Assembly: GCF_001984035.1 (NCBI RefSeq)
Contig: NZ_CP019449.1
Coordinates: 620,001 to 684,000 of the forward strand
Direction: 5' to 3'
DNA: 64,000 nt
From: Sphingopyxis sp. QXT-31
Lineage (GTDB): Bacteria; Pseudomonadota; Alphaproteobacteria; Sphingomonadales; Sphingomonadaceae
The translations under genes were made by a program, and so were the position numbers. Below, one piece after another: positions 8,467 to 17,384 of this stretch. Each line of letters begins with the position of its first letter. Positions within the stretch are counted from its first letter, which is position 1. Below the pieces are notes generated by a model that had not been told where the DNA came from, did no database searches, and saw only the letters and a program-made list of their open reading frames with translations.

Positions 8467-9126
8467 TTATTCGGCGTCGTCGATCGCCTCATAGCGCACG
8501 AATCGCAACTCGCCTTCCTTGCGGCGCATCACCACGCCGTTCCCGCGCGCCTCGATGCAGGCGCCGGTGAGGTCGATCAGGCCGAGGTCGTTGGGAATCA
8601 GCCGCAGGTGCAGCCGGCCTTGGTCGACGTCGGCGAACTCATACCGCGGCGCGCGGATGTCGTAGATCGGCTCGACCACCTCGATCCAGCGCGGGACGCG
8701 TGTCTCGTCCTCGGGCAGCGTCCAGCCGTTATATTGCGTATAATCCTCGACCGGCTCGCCGCTGTTGAAGCCGATCTTGAAGGTCACCCCCGACACCGCC
8801 TCGCCGTTCGGCCAAGTGACGAGGATCGTCGGGACACTGCCTTCGACCGCGAGTGGCTCGGCCTTCTCGAAAACCGGCGGGACCGGCTTGGGATCGGTAA
8901 CCAGGCAGATCGCCTCGCCCTGCTGTTCCCAGCGGCCGCGCGACAATTCGTCGAGCGCCCCCGCGGCGAGGCCATATTCATAGGTGCCGTCGGCCGCGAT
9001 CAGCAGACCGCCGCCGACGTCGGGCCCCTCGGCGAGTGAATATTCGCCGATGAGGTCGGGCGCCTGCGCCGAAGCGGGCAGGGCGAGCGCGGCGGCGAGC
9101 AGCGCGGCGAGAAAGGGCGATCGCAT
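8467..9126 (-). CDS. Secreted protein, unknown function
   Basis: A 219-residue exported protein. The start at 9126 gives a clear signal peptide, MRSPFLAALLAAALALPASAQA. The mature part begins DLIGEYSLAEGPDVGGGLLIAADGTYEYGLAAGALDE and looks like a beta-rich domain of about 200 residues without obvious catalytic motifs. I do not recognise the family. It is divergent from the transglutaminase-like gene, and the two share a 112-base intergenic region. The open frame runs much further upstream, but that part lies antisense to the neighbour and is not real. Confidence 0.75.
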   Translation of the reverse strand: MRSPFLAALLAAALALPASAQAPDLIGEYSLAEGPDVGGGLLIAADGTYEYGLAAGALDELSRGRWEQQGEAICLVTDPKPVPPVFEKAEPLAVEGSVPTILVTWPNGEAVSGVTFKIGFNSGEPVEDYTQYNGWTLPEDETRVPRWIEVVEPIYDIRAPRYEFADVDQGRLHLRLIPNDLGLIDLTGACIEARGNGVVMRRKEGELRFVRYEAIDDAE

Positions 9127-9238
9127 GGGGGCAATTTGCGCGCCTTCGCGGTGCGAATCCAGCCCTTCATTTTCTTTGACAGCATGCGCGGCTGGCGCGA
9201 CGGTGAGGCGTGGCTTGGGAGAGGGAAAACAGCGCGCG

Positions 9239-10705
9239 ATGGCGATAGCAACGGCGTTCCGAAGCCGCCCAGGGCGCGTGGCCGCGCTCATTGCACTAAT
9301 GCTCTGCACCACCGCTTCGGCGGCGGCGCAGGCCACGGCAACCGACGTCCGCTTCACGCTCCACGACGAAAGCGGCCAGTTGATCGGGCAGCAGAGCGAA
9401 CGCACGGGCGCGACCGCCGGTGGGCAGGAAATCCTCCGCCAGGGCGAAAGCGCCTTCACCGTATCGGGGCACGATGCAACCGAGATCGACGAGCTGTGGC
9501 GCCTCGCGCTGGACGCCGACGGTGCGCCGCAGCGCTGGCAATGGCGGCGACGCGTGAACGGCAAGCTGCTGAGCGTCGAGCTCGATCGCGACGGCGCGCT
9601 GCTCAAGGGGCAGGTGACGAACGACGGCCGGCGCCACCCCGTCGCGGCGGCGATGCCCGCGCTGCCGATCGGCGATCCCGAGGCGCTGGAGCCGCTGCTC
9701 GATGAACCCGCGGGCCCGAAAAGCTGGTCGATCGCCGAATTCGACCCCATCAGGCTGCAATTCCGTGCCGTCGAAATGCGCGTCGCGCCGCGCGGCGGAA
9801 CCGAGCATGGCTATGTGCTGACCAGCGCGCTCGGCGGGCGGCTGCAGTCGGTGCGCTGGCTGAGCTACGAGGACGGTAAACTCGTCGAGGCGAAGCAGCC
9901 GCTGCTCGGCAGTTCGCGCAGCTGGCGCCGCGACGACGGACCGCCGGAGTCGGAAAAATTGCTGTCGCGCGGCCGCATCGTCGCGCACGAACAGCACAAG
10001 CCCGGCGTCCATATCACCCAGCGCGCGGCGATGGCGCAGATCCGCTATGCCTTCGGCGGCTTCGCCGACATTCCTTTCGCCTTTCCCGAGACAGGCGAGC
10101 AGCGCGCCCGCCGCGAGGGCGACGGCTGGCAGGTCGATATCTGCAGCGACTGCGGGCCGAACGCTGCCCCTACGGCGGAGGAGGCCGCGCGCTGGACGCT
10201 GCCGACGTCCTGGGTCCAGAGCGACGACGCCGCGTTTCGCGACAAGGCAGCGCAGGCGCGGCGGATTGCCCAGACCGACGAGGCTGTGATGATCCGCCTC
10301 GGCGCGACCGCGCGTGCGCGGCTGCCGCGGATCGAGTTCGAGGGCTATCTCTCGGCGCGCACCGCGTGGCGGCGCCACGCCGGCGACTGTACCGAGGATG
10401 CGCTGGTGCTCGCCGCGCTCGGCCGCGCCGCAGGCATCCCGGCGCGCGTCGTCCATGGCCTCGTCTTCTCTCCCGGCCGCTATCACGGCGCGAGCAACGC
10501 CTATATGCCGCACAGCTGGGTGATCGCCTTCGTCGACGGGCGCTGGAAAAGCTTCGACATCTCGCTGAACGGCTTCGACGCGACGCATATCGCGCTCAGC
10601 CTCAGCGACGGCGAGCCCGAAGCGATGGTCGAAGCGCGGCAGGTCGCGGCGCTGCTCGAATGGCGTGCGATTTCCGAAGTCAGGAAGCGGCCGGACGATC
10701 CTTGA
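9239..10705 (+). CDS. Secreted transglutaminase-like protein
   Basis: A 488-residue exported protein with a signal peptide (VAALIALMLCTTASAAAQA). The first two thirds form a domain of unknown fold. The C-terminal part has a transglutaminase-like core: YLSARTAWRRHAGDCTEDALVLAALGRAAGIPARVVHG holds the likely catalytic Cys, and MPHSWVIAFVDGRWKSFDISL the His and Asp. Such proteins act as periplasmic cysteine peptidases or cross-linkers; the substrate is unknown. The start was chosen for the signal peptide. The purine-rich GGGAGAGGG lies about 14 bases upstream, farther than usual. The 3' end overlaps the convergent neighbour by 26 bases. Confidence 0.8.
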   Translation: MAIATAFRSRPGRVAALIALMLCTTASAAAQATATDVRFTLHDESGQLIGQQSERTGATAGGQEILRQGESAFTVSGHDATEIDELWRLALDADGAPQRWQWRRRVNGKLLSVELDRDGALLKGQVTNDGRRHPVAAAMPALPIGDPEALEPLLDEPAGPKSWSIAEFDPIRLQFRAVEMRVAPRGGTEHGYVLTSALGGRLQSVRWLSYEDGKLVEAKQPLLGSSRSWRRDDGPPESEKLLSRGRIVAHEQHKPGVHITQRAAMAQIRYAFGGFADIPFAFPETGEQRARREGDGWQVDICSDCGPNAAPTAEEAARWTLPTSWVQSDDAAFRDKAAQARRIAQTDEAVMIRLGATARARLPRIEFEGYLSARTAWRRHAGDCTEDALVLAALGRAAGIPARVVHGLVFSPGRYHGASNAYMPHSWVIAFVDGRWKSFDISLNGFDATHIALSLSDGEPEAMVEARQVAALLEWRAISEVRKRPDDP

Positions 10706-11183
10706 TGAGCGGCTCGCGATCATCCTGCGGCGTGTCGTCCTTGTCATCGGTGGCATTGGCCGCGGGCACCGGCTCGTCGTCATAGACCACGGGCATTTCG
10801 GGCAGGTCGGTCTCGAGGTCGGCGGTCAGCCATTCGACCTCGCCGGGCTTCTTGAGCCCGCCAACGATGATCTCTTCATAGCAATATTCGCCGCTCTCGG
10901 GCTCGGCGAGGTTGGTCGCCAGCAGTTCGTCGACCTGCGCATGCGCGGGCGCCGCCATGCTGGCGCCCAGCGCCATCGCAGCGAGGGCCGATTTCACCGG
11001 CAGTCTGTAGCTCACGCAAATCTCGTCGCTGCATCCCGCGACCAGCGCCTGCCGCGCCGCGCTCGACAGCTCGGTGATGTCGTGCACCTCGCGGTGGCAG
11101 AGGCGGCAGATGTCGCCGTCCATGATGTCGCTGAGCTTGCCCTTATAGGGGCAGGGGCTTTGTATCCGCGGGAAAAGCGACAT
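10680..11183 (-). CDS. Cys-rich N-terminal, membrane-anchored hypothetical protein
   Basis: A protein of about 167 residues, start placed at 11183 where GGAGG lies five bases upstream. The N-terminal 50 residues hold conserved-looking cysteines (SPCPYKG, MDGDICRLCHREVHDIT, GCSDEICVSYRLP), a pattern suggesting a metal or Fe-S site. A hydrophobic segment (SALAAMALGASMAAPAHA) follows, which could be an internal membrane anchor. The C-terminus is acidic and proline-rich and probably disordered. I know similar uncharacterised proteins in sphingomonads but no function. Confidence 0.6.
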   Translation of the reverse strand: MSLFPRIQSPCPYKGKLSDIMDGDICRLCHREVHDITELSSAARQALVAGCSDEICVSYRLPVKSALAAMALGASMAAPAHAQVDELLATNLAEPESGEYCYEEIIVGGLKKPGEVEWLTADLETDLPEMPVVYDDEPVPAANATDDKDDTPQDDREPLIKDRPAAS

Positions 11184-11290
11184 CGGGGCCTCCATCTCTT
11201 TACCCCGGAAGGATGCCAGAGATGGCGCGTGCGGGCAATCGCGGATTGCCGCCCCTTCCCAGGCCGCCGCGCCGCTGCTAGGCGCGCGCC

Positions 11291-12889
11291 ATGATCGCTC
11301 CGCACCCCGAACGCCGCACCTTCGCCATCATCTCGCACCCCGACGCGGGCAAGACGACGCTGACCGAGAAATTGCTCGTCGCCGGCGGCGCGATCCATAT
11401 CGCGGGCGAAGTGAAAGCGCGCGGCCAGGCGCGACGCGCGCGCTCCGACTGGATGAAGATCGAGCAGCAGCGCGGCATTTCGGTGACTTCGTCGGTGATG
11501 ACCTTCGAGCACGCCGGCCTCATCTTCAACCTGCTCGACACCCCGGGGCACGAGGATTTCAGCGAGGATACCTATCGCACACTCACCGCGGTCGACAGCG
11601 CGGTGATGGTGATCGACGCCGCCAAGGGCATCGAGCCGCAGACGCTGAAACTGTTCGAGGTCTGCCGCCTGCGCTCGGTGCCGATCATCACCTTCGTCAA
11701 CAAGGTCGATCGCGAGGGGCTGCCGCCGTTCGAGCTGCTCGACGAGGTCGCCGACCGGCTCGCGCTCGACGTGTGCCCGATGAACTGGCCCGTGGGCATG
11801 GGCGGGACGTTCGAGGGGATCTACGACCTCGCCGACCCCGCGATCATGAAGCCCGGCACCGATGCGTCGCGGATGTACGAGGGCGACTGGGTGAAGGTCG
11901 AGGGGCTCGACGATCCCGCGCTCGCGGCCCAGCTGTCGGCGGGGGCGCTCGCGCATCTCAAGGAAGAAACCGAACTCGCCTCGGCCTGCTACGCCCCCTT
12001 CGACGGCGCGGCGTACCGCAATGGCGACCTGACCCCGGTCTATTTCGGCTCGGCGCTCAAGGAATTCAGCGTCACCGACCTGCTCGCCGCGCTCGCCGCG
12101 CATGCGCCGGGGCCGCAGCCGCAGCCCGCCGACCCCGCGCCGGTCGAGCCGACCGACGACGCGGTCACCGGCTTCGTGTTCAAGGTGCAGGCGAATATGA
12201 ACCCCGCGCACCGCGACCGTATCGCCTTCATGCGCCTCTGCTCGGGCAAGTTCGAGCGCGGCATGCGGCTGATGCAGGGCGGCACGGGCAAGGCGATCGC
12301 GATCAGCCGCCCGATGCTGTTCCTCGCGCAGGACCGCGAAATGGCCGAGGAAGCCTTCCCGGGCGACATCATCGGCATCCCGAACCACGGCACTTTGCGC
12401 GTCGGCGATACCTTGTCCGAACGCACCGACGTCACGATCACCGGCCTGCCGAACTTCGCCCCCGAACTGCTGCGCCGCGTCGCGCTCGTCGACCCGACGC
12501 AGACCAAGAAGCTCCGCAAGGCGCTCGACGACATGGCCGAGGAGGGGATCATCCAGGTCTTCTATCCCGAGATCGGCGCGAACATGATCGTCGGCGTGGT
12601 CGGCCAGCTTCAGCTCGAAGTGCTGATCAGCCGCCTCGACGCCGAGTATAAGGTCGCGGCCAAGCTCGAGCAGTCGCCATGGGAAACCGCGCGCTGGGTC
12701 GCGTCGGACGACCCGGCGAAGCTGAAGGCCTTCCAGTCCGAACACCGCGGTGCCAGCGCCACCGACCGCGACGGCGCGCCGGTGTTCATGGCCAAGGACG
12801 CGTGGGAAGTCGGCTATATCACCCAGCGCAATCCCGACATCCGCTTTACGGCGACCAAGGAACGGCGGCTGGGGGCTTTGGCGGACTAG
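11291..12889 (+). CDS. prfC: Peptide chain release factor 3
   Basis: A translational GTPase of 532 residues that recycles RF1 and RF2 from the ribosome after termination. G1 is SHPDAGKTTLTEK (P-loop residues 16-23). The RGISVTSSVMTF, DTPGHEDFSEDTYR and FVNKVDREG segments are G2, G3 and G4. RF3-specific features include the tail PWETARWVASDD and KDAWEVGYITQRNP. The length matches the family. It is monocistronic with a divergent neighbour upstream. Confidence 0.96.
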   Translation: MIAPHPERRTFAIISHPDAGKTTLTEKLLVAGGAIHIAGEVKARGQARRARSDWMKIEQQRGISVTSSVMTFEHAGLIFNLLDTPGHEDFSEDTYRTLTAVDSAVMVIDAAKGIEPQTLKLFEVCRLRSVPIITFVNKVDREGLPPFELLDEVADRLALDVCPMNWPVGMGGTFEGIYDLADPAIMKPGTDASRMYEGDWVKVEGLDDPALAAQLSAGALAHLKEETELASACYAPFDGAAYRNGDLTPVYFGSALKEFSVTDLLAALAAHAPGPQPQPADPAPVEPTDDAVTGFVFKVQANMNPAHRDRIAFMRLCSGKFERGMRLMQGGTGKAIAISRPMLFLAQDREMAEEAFPGDIIGIPNHGTLRVGDTLSERTDVTITGLPNFAPELLRRVALVDPTQTKKLRKALDDMAEEGIIQVFYPEIGANMIVGVVGQLQLEVLISRLDAEYKVAAKLEQSPWETARWVASDDPAKLKAFQSEHRGASATDRDGAPVFMAKDAWEVGYITQRNPDIRFTATKERRLGALAD

Positions 12890-12925
12890 TCTTCACGGGC
12901 CGCCATTGGCAATGAGGTATCCAAT

Positions 12926-13510
12926 ATGCCAGATGCAAAGCGATTTGGATTGGGCCAAACGGCGGACTGTTCCAAACGCGTTGAGTATCTGCTGGACAGC
13001 AATCCGCGCCGATATCATCTGATCAATCGCTGGTGGCCGGGATTTCCCGAACGTCCGCCGACGAGCTATTATCATAGCGAGCCGGGTGCTTACGACCCGT
13101 CTGGCCAGTTGATCGATCAACATCGATATAAGGATGGTGTGATCGAACTGGTCATCGACGACGATCAATTCGACTTCGACTTTTGCGGACAGGGTGGAAC
13201 GATCTGTTCGCGGCGGTTCCGGGAGGTGCTCGAAATCGACGGATCAATTGTCGAATATATTCCAGTAGATGCCTCGCGATGTTCACCGAAAGTCAGAGCG
13301 ATGGACTATCGGGGTATTCATCCGCTCAGGCTAACGGACGTATCGCTCGAAACGAGACCTGCGCTGTTTTTCGAGCCGGGAGACCGTCGAATGATGTGCA
13401 ATGAAGAAATGCGACAAGCGATCACACTACATCGATTGTCCTGTACAACTTTCGACCCTGACGTGCGCGGGTGGAGACCTCCTGAGCATCCGCTCCACCC
13501 CAGCTTGTGA
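12926..13510 (+). CDS. Imm11-like (DUF1629) orphan immunity-type protein
   Basis: A 194-residue acidic protein. The segment GGTICSRRFREVLEIDGSIVEYIPVDAS, followed by IHPLRLTDVS and RPALFFEPGDRRMMCNEEMRQAI, resembles the Imm11/DUF1629 family. Members are immunity or immunity-derived proteins of contact-dependent and polymorphic toxin systems. No toxin gene is next to it, so it would be an orphan. Local base composition is less GC-rich than prfC and dinB, which suggests transfer. The family call is by eye and moderate. Confidence 0.5.
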   Translation: MPDAKRFGLGQTADCSKRVEYLLDSNPRRYHLINRWWPGFPERPPTSYYHSEPGAYDPSGQLIDQHRYKDGVIELVIDDDQFDFDFCGQGGTICSRRFREVLEIDGSIVEYIPVDASRCSPKVRAMDYRGIHPLRLTDVSLETRPALFFEPGDRRMMCNEEMRQAITLHRLSCTTFDPDVRGWRPPEHPLHPSL

Positions 13511-13523
13511 TCCAGTTCGTTCT

Positions 13524-14663
13524 TTAGATCAGGCTCAACAGGTCGGCGGGCCCTGTCGCCTCGGCGCCATCCTCCTCATCCTCTTCGCCCTCGAACTTGC
13601 TCAGCGTCAGGCCCAGCAACCGGATCCCCTGCTCGGTCGGCAGCAACGGCGCCAGTATCGCCTCGCCCGCCGCGAGCAGCGCCGCGCCGTCAAGGATAGG
13701 GGAGGGCACCGACTTCGCGCGCGTGATCGTGCGGAAATCGGCGTAGCGCAGCTTCAGCGTCACCGTCCGCCCGCGCGCGCCCTTTTTGGCGGCGCGATCC
13801 CACACGACGTTGCAGACATGCGCCAGCGCCTCGCGGATCTCGGTATCGCCGATCAAATCGTTGAAGAAGGTGCGCTCGCCGCCGAGCGACTTCAGCGGCC
13901 GGTTCGACTTGCCCCGCCGATGGTCGATCCCGCGCGCCAGATTGTACAGCCATTCGGCGCTATTCCCGAAATTCTCCGCGAGCCACAGCGGGTCCTTGCC
14001 CGCCAGGTCGGCGCCCGAAAACACGCCCAGCCCCTCCATCTTCGCCGCGGTCACCGGCCCGATGCCGTGGAAGCGGCGGATCGACAGCGTCTGGACGAAG
14101 GCCGCGCCCTTGCCCGGCGGGATCACCGTCAGCCCGTCGGGCTTGTTCTGGTCCGACGCCAGCTTGGCGATGAACTTGTTGTACGAAACCCCCGCCGACG
14201 CCGTCAGCCCCGTCTCCTCGCGGATCCGGCCGCGGATCGCCTTCGCCGCCGCAGTCGCGCTGCCGAGCCCGGCCTTGTCGGCGGAAACGTCCAGATAGGC
14301 CTCGTCGAGCGACAGCGGCTCGACCTCGTCGGCATAGTCGCGAAAGATCGCGCGGATCTGGTGCGAGATATCGCGATACACCTCGAAGCGTGGCGGCACG
14401 AAGATCAGCTCGGGGCATTGCCGCTTCGCGGTGACGCTGGGCATCGCTGAGCGCACCCCGAACTTGCGCGCCTCATAGCTCGCCGCCGCGACCACCCCGC
14501 GCCGCGACGAGCCGCCGACCGCGACGGGTAGTCCGCGCAGCCGTGGCGCATCGCGCTGCTCGACCGACGCGTAAAAGGCATCCATGTCGACATGGATGAT
14601 CTTGCGGACGGGGGCGTCGGCGGTCGGCAGGTCCCGGTCTTCGGCTTCTTCAGCATCTTCCAC
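13524..14663 (-). CDS. dinB: DNA polymerase IV (Y-family translesion polymerase)
   Basis: Copies damaged DNA with low fidelity. Catalytic motifs are IIHVDMDAFYASVEQRD (first metal Asp) and PLSLDEAYLDVS (Asp-Glu pair). The ARKFGVRSAMPSVTAKRQCP palm/finger region and the helix-hairpin-helix RFHGIGPVTAAKMEGLGV are both present. At 379 residues it is a normal DinB. The tail ends with an acidic EGEEDEEDGAEATGPADLLSLI. A clear sliding-clamp-binding QLxLF motif is not obvious there. It lies just upstream of the tRNA-Gly insertion site, on the opposite strand. Confidence 0.95.
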   Translation of the reverse strand: MEDAEEAEDRDLPTADAPVRKIIHVDMDAFYASVEQRDAPRLRGLPVAVGGSSRRGVVAAASYEARKFGVRSAMPSVTAKRQCPELIFVPPRFEVYRDISHQIRAIFRDYADEVEPLSLDEAYLDVSADKAGLGSATAAAKAIRGRIREETGLTASAGVSYNKFIAKLASDQNKPDGLTVIPPGKGAAFVQTLSIRRFHGIGPVTAAKMEGLGVFSGADLAGKDPLWLAENFGNSAEWLYNLARGIDHRRGKSNRPLKSLGGERTFFNDLIGDTEIREALAHVCNVVWDRAAKKGARGRTVTLKLRYADFRTITRAKSVPSPILDGAALLAAGEAILAPLLPTEQGIRLLGLTLSKFEGEEDEEDGAEATGPADLLSLI

Positions 14664-14761
14664 GCTGCGAGCCTAGCATGTTGCCACGATGTTCTCAACG
14701 CCACCAATGCGCGCGCTTGACGCGGCCCAGCCAAACTGGCAATCGCCGCGGCCTTGGCGAA

Positions 14762-14835
14762 GCGGGTATAGCATAGTGGTAATGCTCTAGCCTTCCAAGC
14801 TAGCTAGGCGGGTTCGATTCCCGCTACCCGCTCCA
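14762..14835 (+). tRNA. tRNA-Gly (anticodon TCC), island attachment site
   Basis: A 74-base cloverleaf. The acceptor GCGGGTA pairs with TACCCGC. The anticodon stem CTAGC/GCTAG encloses CTTCCAA, giving anticodon TCC. The T arm contains GGTTCGATTCC, and TCCA at the 3' end includes an encoded CCA. An integrase gene follows 210 bases downstream in the same direction, so the 3' end of this tRNA is the probable attL of the island. I found no second copy of the 3' end further on in the window. Confidence 0.95.
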
Positions 14836-14989
14836 ATTTCCCATCCCATGATGTTCGTATTCGTCTGGACATGGTCCGGAAACTCCTCATATTCTGCCAT
14901 AATCAGACCATAGGCGTTCCATTGCGTCCATCTAAAGCCGCCAATCATTGGGGGCATTTTTCGGGGGCGTCTCGCTGACGGTCAATTCG

Positions 14990-15011
14990 ATGCCCCCACC
15001 GGTGGGGGCAT
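14990..15011. repeat. Perfect 22-bp palindrome between tRNA-Gly and integrase
   Basis: Two perfect 11-base arms (ATGCCCCCACC and its complement) meet without a spacer, and TTT follows on the right. The GGGGGCATTT unit also occurs at about 14950. It could be a terminator protecting the integrase from tRNA read-through, or a binding site near attL. It lies 33 bases before the integrase start. Confidence 0.6.
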
Positions 15012-15044
15012 TTCGGGGCACGATGAACCCGGAGGGAACTGATT

Positions 15045-16271
15045 ATGGCACTTACTGACGTGGCAATCAGGAATACGAAGCCGGGCAGCAAGCCGGTCAA
15101 ACTCGCTGACGGAGGCGGTTTGCATCTTCTTGTAACGCCGGCGGGCGGTAAGCTCTGGCGACTCAAATATCGGCTCAACGGGCGCGAGAAGCAGCTCGCG
15201 ATCGGGGCCTACCCGGAAATCAGCTTGAGCGAGGCGCGCAAGCGGCGCGAGGCCGCCCGTACGCTCATTGCGAATGGCAAGGACCCCTCGCAGGAAAAGC
15301 GCCGCGAGAAGGTGCGCTCGCGCGTGGCGGCCGAAAACTCGTTCAACGTCATATCGGAGGAATATTGCGCCAAGCGCAGGCGCGACGGCGACAAGCGGTG
15401 GGCGCCGGCAACGGCGACGCGGAGCGAGTATCTGCTCAGCCTGCTCAAGGCGTCGATCGGACCGATGGCGATCTCGGAGATCGAGCCGGCCGACGTTCTC
15501 GATGCCGTCAGGCGGATCGAGCGGAAAGGAAATCTCGAGAGCGCGCGGCGGACGCTGCAGCTGGCGAGTATGGTCTTTCGTTACGCGGTCGCAACGGCAC
15601 GCCTTCGCTCCGATCCGACGCGCGATCTCAGGGGCGCGCTCACCGCTCCGAAGGTGACGCACTATGGCGCGATTCTGAATGCCGAACGGGTCGGGGAGTT
15701 GCTCCGTGCCATCGGCGGATACGAGGGCATGGGCGTTGCGAAGCTGGCAATGCAGATTGCGCCCCATGTCTTCGTCCGACCCGGCGAACTGCGTCATGCG
15801 CTGTGGGAGGAAGTCGACTTGGACTCGGACGTCTGGACGATACCTGCCGAGAAGACCAAGATGCGCAAGCCTCATCATGTCCCGCTTTCCCGACAGGTCG
15901 TCGCGTTGTTCCGAGAGGTCCCTCCCTTGTCCGGCCCTGTGGGATATGTATTCCCGTCAATCCGCACGCGCGCTCGCCCGATGAGCGAGAATACCATCAA
16001 CGCCGGTTTGCGGCGCCTCGGCTATTCCAGCGACGAGATGACCGCGCACGGGTTCCGGGCGATGGCATCGACGCTTCTCAACGAAAGCGGAAAATGGTCC
16101 CCGGATGCGATCGAGCGCGCTCTCGCACATGGCGATGCCGACAAGGTCCGCGCGGCCTATCACCGCGGCGCGCATTGGCAGGAGAGGGTCGAGATGGCGC
16201 AATGGTGGAGCGACTATCTGGACGAGTTGCGGCGCGGTGACGAAACCGCCTTTATTGGGGCACGCCAATGA
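15045..16271 (+). CDS. P4-type tyrosine integrase (DUF4102)
   Basis: Site-specific recombinase that probably inserted this island into tRNA-Gly. Residues 1-90 form the DUF4102 arm-binding domain (MALTDVAIRNTKPGSKPVKLADGGGLHLLV, GAYPEISLSEARKRREAA). The catalytic domain shows Arg in HVFVRPGELRHALW, His-x-x-Arg in HGFRAMASTLLNE, and the final His and nucleophilic Tyr in LAHGDADKVRAAYHRGAHW. The 408-residue length is typical. GGAGG precedes the start by nine bases. The stop overlaps the next gene by four bases (ATGA). No key residue is missing, so it is probably active. Confidence 0.93.
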   Translation: MALTDVAIRNTKPGSKPVKLADGGGLHLLVTPAGGKLWRLKYRLNGREKQLAIGAYPEISLSEARKRREAARTLIANGKDPSQEKRREKVRSRVAAENSFNVISEEYCAKRRRDGDKRWAPATATRSEYLLSLLKASIGPMAISEIEPADVLDAVRRIERKGNLESARRTLQLASMVFRYAVATARLRSDPTRDLRGALTAPKVTHYGAILNAERVGELLRAIGGYEGMGVAKLAMQIAPHVFVRPGELRHALWEEVDLDSDVWTIPAEKTKMRKPHHVPLSRQVVALFREVPPLSGPVGYVFPSIRTRARPMSENTINAGLRRLGYSSDEMTAHGFRAMASTLLNESGKWSPDAIERALAHGDADKVRAAYHRGAHWQERVEMAQWWSDYLDELRRGDETAFIGARQ

Positions 16272-17035
16272 CCCGCGTGTCAGCGAAAGGGCGGTATTTA
16301 GCTGAGCACCCCTTTGTCTCATTGGTCGAAGCATTGACGTGGATCGCGTTCGCGGACGCGATGTCTCACGACCAGTTGCTCGAGCAGATTGCGGGCCATA
16401 GCTCCACCGAGCCCCTTAGTGCCAAGGACAGGCTTCGGTCGTTTTTCGGAAGTCACGATGTGAATCCAGCGGACGGTCCGGGAACCGGTTATTTTGAGAA
16501 TCGCGAGCGCGGGTTACAGCGGCTAGCCGATGCCTGGCGGCACCTTCGCGAAGAAGCGGAGCGAGGCAACCTTACCGTGCGTGGCCGCTACACCCATCAT
16601 TTTACGCGCCACGAGGCGGCCGTGGCGGACACGACGGACCTCTCTCGCAATGTGCTCGCTACCTTCTCGCAATTCGATGTTTCGACAGGCGGTATTCGAC
16701 GCCAACCTGATGGGTCCCCGGACATGCTTTGGCCCGACCATCCCGACGGCTTCGACCGTGAGTTCGACGCGCTTGGTACCGACCCGTGCATGGCCGACGG
16801 CTACCTGTTGGTCGAGGCTGAGCGCGCGGGGGTCGTTCGCTGTTGGCCAAACCCGCGCGGCGCGCCCCGCATGCGCGAGGAAGACGTCATGCTGTGGTGC
16901 AAGAACTGGATAAAATCCGGAAAGGGCAACGGCATGGACAAGGCGTGGCGAGATTTCCACGCGGATCCTTCGCACGCGCGCCTTTCACGCGAAGATGTGT
17001 TTCGTCCCGCGTGGCGCAAGGTAAAAGGAATTTAA
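16268..17035 (+). CDS. Island-encoded hypothetical protein coupled to integrase
   Basis: A 255-residue soluble protein whose start overlaps the integrase stop by four bases, so it is translated with it. No known domain is recognised. Visible features are a charged middle region and a C-terminal helix, ARLSREDVFRPAWRKVKG. The coupling suggests a role in element maintenance, but that is inference. Confidence 0.6.
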   Translation: MTRVSAKGRYLAEHPFVSLVEALTWIAFADAMSHDQLLEQIAGHSSTEPLSAKDRLRSFFGSHDVNPADGPGTGYFENRERGLQRLADAWRHLREEAERGNLTVRGRYTHHFTRHEAAVADTTDLSRNVLATFSQFDVSTGGIRRQPDGSPDMLWPDHPDGFDREFDALGTDPCMADGYLLVEAERAGVVRCWPNPRGAPRMREEDVMLWCKNWIKSGKGNGMDKAWRDFHADPSHARLSREDVFRPAWRKVKGI

Positions 17036-17120
17036 TTCAAGAGTTTACCTTACGCGGTGTTTCACGCGGCGCACGCGAAAAGTGTCTTTGCCGCGTGATC
17101 TCGATATGGCGTTTTTGGAC

Positions 17121-17133
17121 CTCGTTCAACGAG
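17121..17133. promoter_or_regulatory. Inverted repeat upstream of the AlpA-like gene
   Basis: CTCGTTCAACGAG has 6-base arms and lies 15 bases before the start of the AlpA-like regulator, just ahead of its ribosome binding site. It is a likely autoregulatory operator or part of the promoter. The assignment rests on position and symmetry only. Confidence 0.4.
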
Positions 17134-17148
17134 ATACGAGGTGATTCC

Positions 17149-17340
17149 ATGTCGTCCATAAGCCGCCAGCCCGACAAGATCGGGTACAGCATCAAGGAAG
17201 CGATCGCGGCCACCGGCCTCGGCCGCAGCACCCTGTATCGATATATCGGCGAGGGGACGCTCCGCGTGGTTCGCATCGGCGGCCGCACGATCATTCCTGC
17301 CGATGCCCTGCACGCGTTGATTGCGGGGGCAGACGCGTGA
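17149..17340 (+). CDS. AlpA/excisionase-type helix-turn-helix protein
   Basis: A 63-residue DNA-binding protein. IGYSIKEAIAATGLGRSTLYRYIGEGTLRVVRIGGRTIIPADALHALI is the winged-helix layout shared by AlpA regulators and excisionases. GAGGTG sits six bases before the ATG. Next to a P4-type integrase, such proteins usually control excision or integrase expression. An inverted repeat upstream suggests self-regulation. Confidence 0.75.
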   Translation: MSSISRQPDKIGYSIKEAIAATGLGRSTLYRYIGEGTLRVVRIGGRTIIPADALHALIAGADA

Positions 17341-17384
17341 CCGCGACAAGCATGAGGTGACCCGCCACCCCTAGTCGCTGTTTA

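Noticed and set aside
9296..10783. A 495-codon minus-strand frame opposite the transglutaminase-like gene
   Set aside because: No domain motifs, and antisense to a gene with a signal peptide and catalytic residues. Typical high-GC shadow frame.
11012..12745. A 577-codon minus-strand frame opposite prfC
   Set aside because: prfC is unambiguous on the plus strand; the opposite frame has no recognisable content.
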